Assembly: GCA_947588745.1 (NCBI GenBank)
Contig: CANPYW010000002.1
Span: 55,282-119,281, forward strand
Direction of reading: 5' to 3'
Length of the DNA stretch: 64,000 bases
DNA from: Candidatus Gastranaerophilales bacterium
GTDB lineage: Bacteria > Cyanobacteriota > Vampirovibrionia > Gastranaerophilales > Gastranaerophilaceae
Shown: one piece after another, positions 45,756 through 54,582 of the stretch
Layout of the letters: every line of letters starts with the position of its first letter
How positions within the stretch are numbered: the stretch's first letter is position 1
The notes under the pieces: model-generated
Seen by the model: only the letters and a program-made list of their open reading frames with translations
Told to the model about the DNA's origin: nothing
The model's database searches: none
Translations under genes and position numbers: made by a program

Positions 45756-48700
45756 ATGGCTAAAGAAGTAGAAAATAACGGTAAAAACCTGTTAACTGAA
45801 TGGCTAAAAAAACAATTAGGTGTGGGGCAAAAAAACACCGATAATATAAAAGTTAACGATTCTGACATCGCAAAAATAATGAAGGGTGCGGATAAAGATA
45901 AAAACGGGAATGTTTCGCCCGCTGATTTTTTGGATTCGGCTTCAAAATTTTATAATACCGATAAATTAAAAGATGTGGAAGAAGATTTTGAAGAAGCCTG
46001 GGAGTCTTTAGCCGGTCTCGACGGTGACAATACAACTTTATCAGATGAAGACATTTTGGCTGCTGAAAATGAGCTTAAAGAAAATGCCGCAAATTCAAGC
46101 GATAGCGGTTCTGCAAGCGGTTCATCGGGCGGCTCGTCCGGTGGTTCATCAGGCGGAAGCTCAGCAGGTTCAATGCCGAACATTTCAAATACGGCAGGCA
46201 ACGGTATGAACGGTGCTTCCTCGGTTGCACCTGCCAATATTACGGGGAATGAGTCATCAAACGAACTTCGTTCGGCAAGAAGTGAAGCATTAGCTCAATT
46301 GAGCGAAGCACAAAATCAAAAAAGAGATAATGAAGCCGTAAATGAGGCAAAAGAACAGGTTGAAACGGACAAAGAAGCTTATGATAAAGCAGTAGAAGAA
46401 ATGTCAAGCGAAGATGAGCAAATACAAGCTCAAATTGAAGATATTCAATCAAGAAAAAGTGAAAATGACAATGCAATTTCAGACCAAAAAGAAACAATTG
46501 ACGGTTTAAATTCAGATATAGATGCGAAAAATTCGGAAATCAGCGATTTAAACTCTCAATTAAGCGGTCTTGTTCAACCCTCTGAAAGCGACTATACGAC
46601 AACAGACCCCGAAACAGGAGAAACACAAGTTGATTCTGCCGCATACAGTGCTGCAATGGCAGAATATGAAGAGCAAAAAGCGGAATTGGAAGCTCAAATT
46701 TCGGCTGCGGAAGATGAGCTTGCAGATTTGGAAGCACAACTTGCGGATGCGGAAACTCAATTAACAGAGCTTGAAGAACAAGGTGCCGAAATCGACCAAG
46801 AAATAAGTGAATTATTACAATCTGAGGACGGTTCTAAAATCGAAAACCAACAAGCCATTCAAGAAGCTATGCAAACTTATAACGAGTCCCAGCAAAATTT
46901 ATCTCAAACCGAACAAGAGCAAACCACAGAGCTTGATGAAAATATAGCACAGCTTCAAGCCAACATAGCCGCTTACGATGAAGCAATCGAAACAAAAGAG
47001 CAGGAAGAAGCAGAAGCATTAAAAGCGGATGAACGGGAAATCGACGAAACGGAAGATGTTCAAGACACAGCACAATCCGAAACCGATAATGAAAATGATG
47101 AGTCTGAAGATAAAAGCGAAGAAGAATGCACTACAGACCCCGTTGAAATAAGTATATCCGGACAGGACTTTACGCTTGTAACTGAAAACGGAGAGTCTTT
47201 TGATTCGGTTAATGATTTCTTAGGTTCTGAAAGTATAGATGAATTAACTAATTTGGATGATAACAATGACGGACTTGTTACTTTTAGCGAATTACAATCT
47301 GGCGGTGTATCTCTGGTAAATAAAGATACAATGGAAAATTCCGAAATTTCGGATATTATTCATGATGATAGTATGGAAACAGGTATCTTAACTGATGATA
47401 TTGATGAAGAAGCTTACGAAAACAGCGAAGAACAAGCTTTATCATTTAATGCGGACACGATAAAAACGAAAGACGAAAACGGAAATGTTTCAGAAGCCGA
47501 TATTGAAGGCAACGTAAAGTTTGAAGATACTCAAAAATTAGCTGCGGAATACGGAATTAAAGATGCGGACGGTGATTATGTTAATAAATTATCCGATTCC
47601 GAAGCATTAACAACAATGACCGAAAATAATTACGAAGAACAAGATGACGGCACAATAATAAATTCTGACGGTAAAACAGTCGGTAAAAGAGTAGAAGATG
47701 AAGACGGCAATTTAACTTATTATTTCAAATCCGACGAAAAACCGCAATCTGATAAAGAAACAGAAAAAGAAGATGCCGAAATATCAATAGAAAAAGCTTC
47801 TTTGGATATAGATAAGTATTATAACAAGACATACGACGACGGAGCCTATGAAAATTCCGCAAAAGCAAAAGAGGAACTGAGAAAAGATATTATATCAACC
47901 CTTGGGTATAATGATGACATTATAACCGAAGATTTGAAAAAGATTTATCAGGACATTGTAAAAGAAAACAATCTGGATGTTAATGATAATTCGGATAATT
48001 ATATTGATGATGTTGAAAGGGCAATATTAAAAAGAGCTCACGACGGAAATGCGGCTAACGACATTCTCGAATATTCAAAAACAAATTCCGATAAATCGAA
48101 ATCTGCCTCCGACGATAAAAATGATAAAAAACTCGATACCGATAAATATTATCAGGAACATAAAGCCTACGGACTCGATTATGAAAATAACGAAGTTGTA
48201 CGTGACGAAATAAGAACAGACATAATGGAATCTTTGGGTTACGATTTACACGAAATCGGAGATGCAGACGAAGCTTCCGTTGCCGAGATATACAGTAAAA
48301 TCGTAGATAACAATAAAGATAATACCGCATTTCAAGACCTTTTAAAAGGCAATGATTTAGCCAATTTAAAAGAAAATGACCCCGCAAAATATAATCAACT
48401 TATTGAAAAATCATTACTCATTGTTTCTCACGACGGAAAACGTGAAAATGACACAATAAACATTTCACTGAAAAACTCTAAAACAGAAGAAAAAGAAAAC
48501 AAAACAGAGAATGAAAAAGCTGTCTATACGGATGAATTTCAAAGTGATGAAGCAAAAGAAATTGATGCTCAATTACGTGGCGAAAACATCGACAGCAGAA
48601 TTCCGACCGTTCAAAAAGAGTCGATTGATTATGCAAATATAATGAAAAATGCAATCACGAGCAAAGAATTACCGAGATCGGATAAAATCAAATTAATCGA

Positions 48701-51700
48701 AACATTAAAAGAAATTGCCGACGATGAAGCTAATGACGATACAAACAATTCCACTTCCGCACAAGAAGCTTTATCTAGAATAAAAGATAATGTATTCGTT
48801 AATTACATACACGATATGGCAAACGGCAATGCTTCCGCCGAAGATTTTATTAAAGCAAACGAAAGAGTAAAATCAATTCTCGGAACGGATGAAAACGGCA
48901 GAATTCAATTTAAAAACGAAAAAGCAAACGAAGTATATTTGGATAACGTCCTAACGGCATATAAAAATGCTGATGAAAACGAAATTTCCGACTTAAATTC
49001 AGAATTTAATATTGTTGATTTAGTTCAAAACACATACTCCGACAGCAGTCAGGTTTCTTCCAAAATGTCGGACTTTATGGCTGCCGCAGGCAAATACAAA
49101 GCAAAAGGATTTATTAATCAAGCAAAAGAAAAAGGAATAGATGTAACGGCAAATGAGTTAAAGGATAACTTTGAAAATGTTTCGCTTGATGAAATGGTTG
49201 ACGGTATGATTAATCACGAGTATGATTCTTCCGACACCGATTTATTAAAAGCAGCATTATTAATCAAAGCGGGAAACTCATACGAAAATCTGGTATCGGG
49301 ATTAAATAACGACAGAGAAGCTTTAACCGCCGTATTTGACCTGTTCTCAAGCGGTGACGTTGAAACAACAAAAGATGTTAAATTCACAACCGTTCAAGAT
49401 TCGGAAGAAGAAACAACAACAAGCGAAGAAAATTCATTAATCACAAATGACGGAAGCGATAAAAGAAAATCGCTTGAAGATGATGAAATTGAAGAACTTG
49501 TTAATAATTTATCAAATGTAAAATATACAAAACAAGATGAAAATAATCGGGATATAGAAGTAAATGCCTGGAAAGAATTGGATTTATCCCAATATACACC
49601 CGAAACGGTAAGTGCAATAATAGAACTTTATGAAAACGAATACGGCGATTTTGATGCCGCACTGTCCAGCAACGACAAGCGATTTGATGGAGCTTCCGAC
49701 GAAACAATAAACAAAAATATGGAAGCCGTTGCGGAAGCATATATAACATCGGGCGATTACGATAAAACGGAAGCTTTTGTAAACCAAGCACTCGAAAAAG
49801 CGGAAAATGACAATACAAAAAGACTTGATGCATTAATGAATAAAGCACTTACATATCCCGATGAAATGCAATCTTTCATTACAAGATACAATGAAGAAAA
49901 TGAAGATAACACATTTGATGACCGAATAAATAACTTAAATCTTAAATATGAAAATTCACAAACGCCCAAAGATTACATTGAACAGCTTGAAACAATAAAG
50001 ACTACGGATACAATAGATTTATTGGAAAGAAACAGAGTTAACGATTTATCATTTGAAGCCGACAGCAAAGACGAATTGGCGGTTATAAAAGCAAAATGGA
50101 GTTCACTTGCTGATTTATCCGCAGACGAATTGTATAAACTCGAAAAAGCATATAATACAATGCATAAAGATGATGGAGAAAATGCATTTGAACTAAAACT
50201 TCAGGAAATGACAGATATAACCGACTATGAAAAACAATTATCGGAAATAAATTCTTCCGATAAGAGTAAAGTTGAACAATATTTAACAGATGAAAACTAT
50301 TCCGAACAACTTGAATCTTATCTGAACGAAATCGAAAACGGAACTATGAGATACAAAGACCATTCACCCGAAATGCTTGCGGCATTGCAGGAAAAATATG
50401 ATTTAAGCCACGAACAAGGCGATTTTGCCGCAATCTTGAAACAATATTATGCAAACGAAGCGGCTGCAAATTCAGATAATGATGAAGAAATAAAACTGAC
50501 TTCGGCATATACGGAAATCGAAAATAAATTAAATTCGGTAAGAGATGTTCAAGCTCCTCAGGAAGAAGAAAACGAAACAACTGTTGAAGCCGAATTTGAA
50601 GCTGAACAGGAAGAAGAAAGTAATAATTTCGAATACACCGATAGTGATATGAGAACATCACTTGATGAACAAGATATTAATATTTTGGTTACATCGCTTC
50701 AATCAGGAGATGATGAAGCATGGCAAGCACTTGATTTATCACAATATTCTTCCGAAACAGTAAACAAAATTATAGATACTTACGAGCAAGAAACAAGCGA
50801 ATCACTCTTAGAAAGAATGGATATAAAAGAGGCTGACAACACATATAATCTAAATGCAATAACGGAAGCATATTTATCGTCCGATAGCGATGATGCATAT
50901 CAAAAATTAAAAGAATATACAGATATAGCACTATCTCAAGCAAATGATGAAAATTATACAAACAAAAGACTTGATGCTTTATTAAACATGGGTGTTATAT
51001 ATCCTTCCGAAATGAAAGAATTTATGCTCCAATTTAATGACGAAAACAATAAATCATTTAAAGCGGAAATAGAAGATTTAGGAATTGAAAAATATAACAA
51101 TCAGCTTGAGCAAATTGAAAACACCGAAACTATCAGCTTTAAAATAAGAAATCAGGCAGAAGGTTTAAAAGCTCACGAAAATCCGGAAGAATGGGCAGCT
51201 CTTGCAGAACTGTCATCCGAAGAATTGGCTGAACTAGAACAGGCTTATAACAGATTAGACGGTACGGATAATGCTTTTGAATTACAACTCAGAGCAATGA
51301 CAACTGCCTCTGACCTACAAATTAAAGCTGCGGAAATCAATACAATTGATACAGATAAAACAGACTTATCAACAATTGATGAAAATGAAATTCAAATAGC
51401 CGCAGACGCCCTGAAAAACGACTACGAAATTGATTGGAACAGTTTTTCAGCGGAAGAATTGGCTTTAATAAAAGAAAAATTCAACAATGATAATCAATTT
51501 GATATTAAACTAAAAGACTACATAAATTCGACATTCGAAACAACGGATGAAAATCAAACAAAAATACAAAAAGCTTACAATACCATTGAAGCTAAATTAT
51601 CCGAAATAAGAAAAACTTACGAGTATAATGCAGAAGAAAACATTGAAGAAAACAGCGAAGAATATGGTGCAAGTATAGAAGAAGAAACATCTGACGAAAA

Positions 51701-52673
51701 ATTTGCCATACTTGATGAAGCACTTCTAGATGCGGACTTCTCTGAATTTTCATCAATCAATTATAATTTCAATCTGCCGGAAAACAATGATGAAGAACTT
51801 AGCACAATCAATTTCATGACAAAAAAATTAAATGAAATATTCTCAAGTGATGAATACTCCAATATTGAAAAATTAAAAGTATTGGAACATCTTTCATCAA
51901 AAGCTTCGGAGAATGAATATTTGGATAAAGAAGCTCTGGATAATTATATTCAAGGTTATCTGTACAATCAATTTACAAAAAATCAAATTGACCCGCCAAT
52001 TCAAGGCCCGCAAATGATTCCTAATGCAAATTTACCGGTATATAATAACTTCGATTTTAACAAATTTTTTGAAGATGCTTGTACCATTGGAACAGATACG
52101 GAAGGAAATCCCGTTTTTGATGCGGATAAAGCAATAGAATTAGCTCAAACATTAGAAAATATATACGGTTTGACAAACGATGCGGATGACAAAACGGTCG
52201 TTGAAACATTGCTGAGAAACTGTCCGGATTATCAATCATTTACGGACAACGTAATTGCAATATACAAACATGCAACACCCGAACAAACCGAAAAATTAAA
52301 TGATATATTTAAAACACCTTGGTTAATTCAATCCAACTTTTCCAAAGATGATGAAACAACAAGAATTACGGATATTTTAACCTCAATTTCTCAAACAAAC
52401 GGAAATATAAATGCCGACGGGAATTTAGAAGTTAACGGAACCGAAATAAGCGAATATAAATTATATAAATATTCAAATAATATGGGCAGTATGTTTCAGG
52501 CGTTCTCAAACGGAGAATTAGACAGAAATGAAGCAATGTATTATCTTTCACAAATTTCGGGAACAATAGACGGCATTGTTAACGAATTCAGAAATCTCAG
52601 CAGTTCGGAACAGGAAACTTATTTACCACTGTTGTTTAACTTACTCTCGACTAAAGATATAAACGTTGAATAA
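45756..52673 (+). CDS. giant EF-hand coiled-coil repeat protein
   Basis: 2305-residue, very acidic protein with no known full-length family. In order: an N-terminal region with an EF-hand at residues 46-57 and a degenerate one near 89-100; a Gly/Ser hinge (about 115-142); a coiled coil (about 170-430); an acidic tract; an EF-hand at 501-512; two tandem units of about 110 residues (starting near 686 and 796, each DKYY to HDG..ND); a pair of large repeats (about 1234-1600 and 1629-1957); and a unique C-terminus. There is no signal peptide or membrane segment. The ATG at 45756 has TTAAGGAG five bases upstream, so the GTG at 45750 is rejected. The hinge and coil are homologous to those of the CHAP protein at 54.6 kb. 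Confidence 0.9.
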   Translation: MAKEVENNGKNLLTEWLKKQLGVGQKNTDNIKVNDSDIAKIMKGADKDKNGNVSPADFLDSASKFYNTDKLKDVEEDFEEAWESLAGLDGDNTTLSDEDILAAENELKENAANSSDSGSASGSSGGSSGGSSGGSSAGSMPNISNTAGNGMNGASSVAPANITGNESSNELRSARSEALAQLSEAQNQKRDNEAVNEAKEQVETDKEAYDKAVEEMSSEDEQIQAQIEDIQSRKSENDNAISDQKETIDGLNSDIDAKNSEISDLNSQLSGLVQPSESDYTTTDPETGETQVDSAAYSAAMAEYEEQKAELEAQISAAEDELADLEAQLADAETQLTELEEQGAEIDQEISELLQSEDGSKIENQQAIQEAMQTYNESQQNLSQTEQEQTTELDENIAQLQANIAAYDEAIETKEQEEAEALKADEREIDETEDVQDTAQSETDNENDESEDKSEEECTTDPVEISISGQDFTLVTENGESFDSVNDFLGSESIDELTNLDDNNDGLVTFSELQSGGVSLVNKDTMENSEISDIIHDDSMETGILTDDIDEEAYENSEEQALSFNADTIKTKDENGNVSEADIEGNVKFEDTQKLAAEYGIKDADGDYVNKLSDSEALTTMTENNYEEQDDGTIINSDGKTVGKRVEDEDGNLTYYFKSDEKPQSDKETEKEDAEISIEKASLDIDKYYNKTYDDGAYENSAKAKEELRKDIISTLGYNDDIITEDLKKIYQDIVKENNLDVNDNSDNYIDDVERAILKRAHDGNAANDILEYSKTNSDKSKSASDDKNDKKLDTDKYYQEHKAYGLDYENNEVVRDEIRTDIMESLGYDLHEIGDADEASVAEIYSKIVDNNKDNTAFQDLLKGNDLANLKENDPAKYNQLIEKSLLIVSHDGKRENDTINISLKNSKTEEKENKTENEKAVYTDEFQSDEAKEIDAQLRGENIDSRIPTVQKESIDYANIMKNAITSKELPRSDKIKLIETLKEIADDEANDDTNNSTSAQEALSRIKDNVFVNYIHDMANGNASAEDFIKANERVKSILGTDENGRIQFKNEKANEVYLDNVLTAYKNADENEISDLNSEFNIVDLVQNTYSDSSQVSSKMSDFMAAAGKYKAKGFINQAKEKGIDVTANELKDNFENVSLDEMVDGMINHEYDSSDTDLLKAALLIKAGNSYENLVSGLNNDREALTAVFDLFSSGDVETTKDVKFTTVQDSEEETTTSEENSLITNDGSDKRKSLEDDEIEELVNNLSNVKYTKQDENNRDIEVNAWKELDLSQYTPETVSAIIELYENEYGDFDAALSSNDKRFDGASDETINKNMEAVAEAYITSGDYDKTEAFVNQALEKAENDNTKRLDALMNKALTYPDEMQSFITRYNEENEDNTFDDRINNLNLKYENSQTPKDYIEQLETIKTTDTIDLLERNRVNDLSFEADSKDELAVIKAKWSSLADLSADELYKLEKAYNTMHKDDGENAFELKLQEMTDITDYEKQLSEINSSDKSKVEQYLTDENYSEQLESYLNEIENGTMRYKDHSPEMLAALQEKYDLSHEQGDFAAILKQYYANEAAANSDNDEEIKLTSAYTEIENKLNSVRDVQAPQEEENETTVEAEFEAEQEEESNNFEYTDSDMRTSLDEQDINILVTSLQSGDDEAWQALDLSQYSSETVNKIIDTYEQETSESLLERMDIKEADNTYNLNAITEAYLSSDSDDAYQKLKEYTDIALSQANDENYTNKRLDALLNMGVIYPSEMKEFMLQFNDENNKSFKAEIEDLGIEKYNNQLEQIENTETISFKIRNQAEGLKAHENPEEWAALAELSSEELAELEQAYNRLDGTDNAFELQLRAMTTASDLQIKAAEINTIDTDKTDLSTIDENEIQIAADALKNDYEIDWNSFSAEELALIKEKFNNDNQFDIKLKDYINSTFETTDENQTKIQKAYNTIEAKLSEIRKTYEYNAEENIEENSEEYGASIEEETSDEKFAILDEALLDADFSEFSSINYNFNLPENNDEELSTINFMTKKLNEIFSSDEYSNIEKLKVLEHLSSKASENEYLDKEALDNYIQGYLYNQFTKNQIDPPIQGPQMIPNANLPVYNNFDFNKFFEDACTIGTDTEGNPVFDADKAIELAQTLENIYGLTNDADDKTVVETLLRNCPDYQSFTDNVIAIYKHATPEQTEKLNDIFKTPWLIQSNFSKDDETTRITDILTSISQTNGNINADGNLEVNGTEISEYKLYKYSNNMGSMFQAFSNGELDRNEAMYYLSQISGTIDGIVNEFRNLSSSEQETYLPLLFNLLSTKDINVE
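47811..48470 (+). repeat. tandem protein-level duplication (unit A, 2 copies)
   Basis: Two consecutive coding units of about 330 bases within the giant gene, starting at 47811 and 48141. Shared landmarks in order are DKYY, then R-x-x-I-x-x-x-L-G-Y, then I-Y-x-x-I-V, and HDG followed by ND. The copies are diverged at DNA level, so this is an old duplication of a small domain of unknown function. Confidence 0.8.
49455..51627 (+). repeat. large internal protein duplication (unit B, 2 copies)
   Basis: Two coding units of roughly 1.0-1.1 kb, beginning near 49455 and 50640. Matching landmarks in the same order: DLSQY(T/S)xETV, AEAY or TEAY, KRLDALxN, YPxEM, a segment ending in QLE, LxADELxxLExAYN or SEELAELEQAYN, AFELxLxxMT, and a closing IExKLxxxR. 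Clear homology at about one third identity by eye. Confidence 0.85.
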
Positions 52674-52687
52674 AATACGAAACAGAA

Positions 52688-52719
52688 AAAGAACACTATT
52701 TAATATAGTGTTCTTTTTT
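52688..52719 (+). terminator. rho-independent terminator after the giant EF-hand gene
   Basis: Stem GAACACTAT / ATAGTGTTC (52691-52699 and 52705-52713), extended by flanking A and T runs, followed by T6. It lies 17 bases after the stop codon. Confidence 0.88.
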
Positions 52720-52806
52720 ATGCAAAAATTAACAAATTATTGTAAACTTTGAAAAAAAATAATAAAATGTTAGTGTGATATTTATTTTTGCATTCAAGGA
52801 GTAATA

Positions 52807-53313
52807 ATGGCTGTAGCTTATTTAAGTTTAGGTTCGAATATGGGAAATAAAGCAGGGAATTTGGAACAAGCCCTGCAAATGTTAAATAAAAGCGAATCAG
52901 TTACGGTTGTTAGGACTTCCGCATTATATGAAACGGAACCCTGGGGAAATAAGGATTTGGATTGGTTCGTAAATGCGGTTTTAGAAATCAAAACAAAATT
53001 ATCGCCTCACGAATTATTGGATTTATGCAAAAATATAGAATTAAAAATCGGAAGAAAACCGTCATTATCAAAAGATTATGAAGCAAGAATAATAGATATA
53101 GACATACTCTTTTACGGTGATTTAATTATTGATGAACCGGATTTGAAAATTCCGCACGAACACTTACATGAAAGAGCATTTGAACTTGTGCCGTTATTGG
53201 AATTAATTCCCGATTACGAACATCCGAAATACAAAAAATCAATCTTAAAACTCCATGAAGATTTGGAAACTTTAGATGATGTCTTTTTATACGGAACAAG
53301 AGTCAGCATATAA
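52807..53313 (+). CDS. folK: HPPK (7,8-dihydro-6-hydroxymethylpterin pyrophosphokinase)
   Basis: Folate biosynthesis enzyme of 168 aa. The N-terminal YLSLGSNMGNK (residues 4-14), the central ALYETEPWG (residues 39-47), the RIIDIDILFYG signature near residue 97 with the metal-binding Asp pair, and the IPHEHLHERAFELVPLLEL end are all present. The ATG has AAGGAG upstream (TCAAGGAGTAATAATG). Its 3' end overlaps the next gene by 38 bases. Confidence 0.96.
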   Translation: MAVAYLSLGSNMGNKAGNLEQALQMLNKSESVTVVRTSALYETEPWGNKDLDWFVNAVLEIKTKLSPHELLDLCKNIELKIGRKPSLSKDYEARIIDIDILFYGDLIIDEPDLKIPHEHLHERAFELVPLLELIPDYEHPKYKKSILKLHEDLETLDDVFLYGTRVSI

Positions 53314-54493
53314 ATCAACGGCAATAATAGGAGCCGGAGCAGCAGGTGGACTTGCGGCGGTTTTATTGTGTAAAAACCCTTATAACAAAGTAATGGCTTT
53401 TGATATAAAAGAACCGTTTACATCACTTTTGCCTACGGGAGGTGGAAGATGCAACATTACAAATGCCCAAAATGATATAAAAGAATACGTAACGAACTAT
53501 CCGAGAGGAAATAAATTTTTAATATCCGTTTTTTCACGTTTTAATTATGAAAAAACCATTCAATTATTTGATGATTTGGGAATAAAAACCTATATTCAAG
53601 ATGATAAAAGAGTATTCCCGATTACAAACAGTGCCGCCGAAACGGTAAAAATATTAAGAAAACATCTTAATATTCCAAATTTTTCATTCAAAAAAGAAAA
53701 AGTAATATCTGTAGAAAAAAAATCGGATAAATTTACTATATACACAAAAAACAATAAATACGATTTTGATAACGTTATACTTGCGACAGGAGGAAAAGGC
53801 AACGGGTTTGAACTTGCAAAAAACTTCGGGCATACAATTGTTGAATGCCGACCTTCTTTATGTTCATTGGATATTTGCGAGAATTATTTATATGAATTAT
53901 CCGGATTGAGCTTTAAAGACATAGAAATAACCCCTGTTTTTAACAACAAAAAACAACAAAAAGTAACAGGAGATATCTTATTTTCACATAAATCAATTAC
54001 GGGGCCGGTTGTATTTAAAATATCCGCATTAAACGCATATACCGATTTTTCAAGCGAAAATCCATTGAAACTCAAACTAAAACCGACAAATAAATCCGTT
54101 AACGAAATCGAAACATTTATAAAAAACAACTCGAAAAAAAGCATAAAAAATGTATTTTCCGCATTTGTCCCCGAAAGTTATATCTCGGTAATTTTAAAAA
54201 CAAATAACATCAACGGAAATAAACAGACGGCACAAATCACAAAACAGGAAAAAGAAATATTGATAAATTCCGTAACCGATATGGAAATTAATGCCATATC
54301 AAGAATAAAAAATTCAGAAATAGTAACCGCAGGTGGAATTGACGTAAAAGAAATCAACAGCAAAACCATGGAATCCAAAATTATTAAAAATTTATATTGT
54401 ATCGGCGAAATTTTAAATATTGACGGATTTACTGGCGGTTTTAATCTTCAAAATTGCTGGGCAAACGCCTATTTATGCAGTTTAAACATATAA
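53276..54493 (+). CDS. NAD(P)/FAD-dependent oxidoreductase, HI0933/YhiN family
   Basis: 405-residue flavoprotein. The Rossmann motif IIGAGAAGG (residues 18-26), the LPTGGGRCNITNA signature of the HI0933 family near residues 54-66, a second dinucleotide motif (VILATGGKG near residue 170), and the C-terminal AGGIDVKEI and GFTGGFNLQNCWA motifs that close the FAD site are present. The physiological substrate of this family is poorly known. Two adjacent ATGs (53276, 53279) lie inside the end of folK. Confidence 0.9.
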   Translation: MMSFYTEQESAYKSTAIIGAGAAGGLAAVLLCKNPYNKVMAFDIKEPFTSLLPTGGGRCNITNAQNDIKEYVTNYPRGNKFLISVFSRFNYEKTIQLFDDLGIKTYIQDDKRVFPITNSAAETVKILRKHLNIPNFSFKKEKVISVEKKSDKFTIYTKNNKYDFDNVILATGGKGNGFELAKNFGHTIVECRPSLCSLDICENYLYELSGLSFKDIEITPVFNNKKQQKVTGDILFSHKSITGPVVFKISALNAYTDFSSENPLKLKLKPTNKSVNEIETFIKNNSKKSIKNVFSAFVPESYISVILKTNNINGNKQTAQITKQEKEILINSVTDMEINAISRIKNSEIVTAGGIDVKEINSKTMESKIIKNLYCIGEILNIDGFTGGFNLQNCWANAYLCSLNI

Positions 54494-54524
54494 AATCATT
54501 AATGTAAAATTTTGTAACAAGAAT

Positions 54525-54552
54525 TAAAGAAATAAGCTCAAAATACCGAAAA
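54525..54552 (+). promoter_or_regulatory. sigma-28 (FliA/SigD)-like promoter of the CHAP gene
   Basis: TAAAGAAA at 54525-54532, 12 bases, then ACCGAAAA at 54545-54552. This is the weakest of the three matches (five of eight and six of eight bases to consensus), but it has the same 22-base offset from the first T to CGA. It ends 30 bases before the start codon. Confidence 0.5.
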
Positions 54553-54582
54553 AACATGTAAGTAAGTGGAAGGAAAAGTGTT

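Noticed and set aside
45756..52673. Many antisense reading frames inside the giant gene
   Set aside because: They follow from the strongly biased acidic codon content on the sense strand; their products are Leu/Arg/His-rich with no homology-like features.
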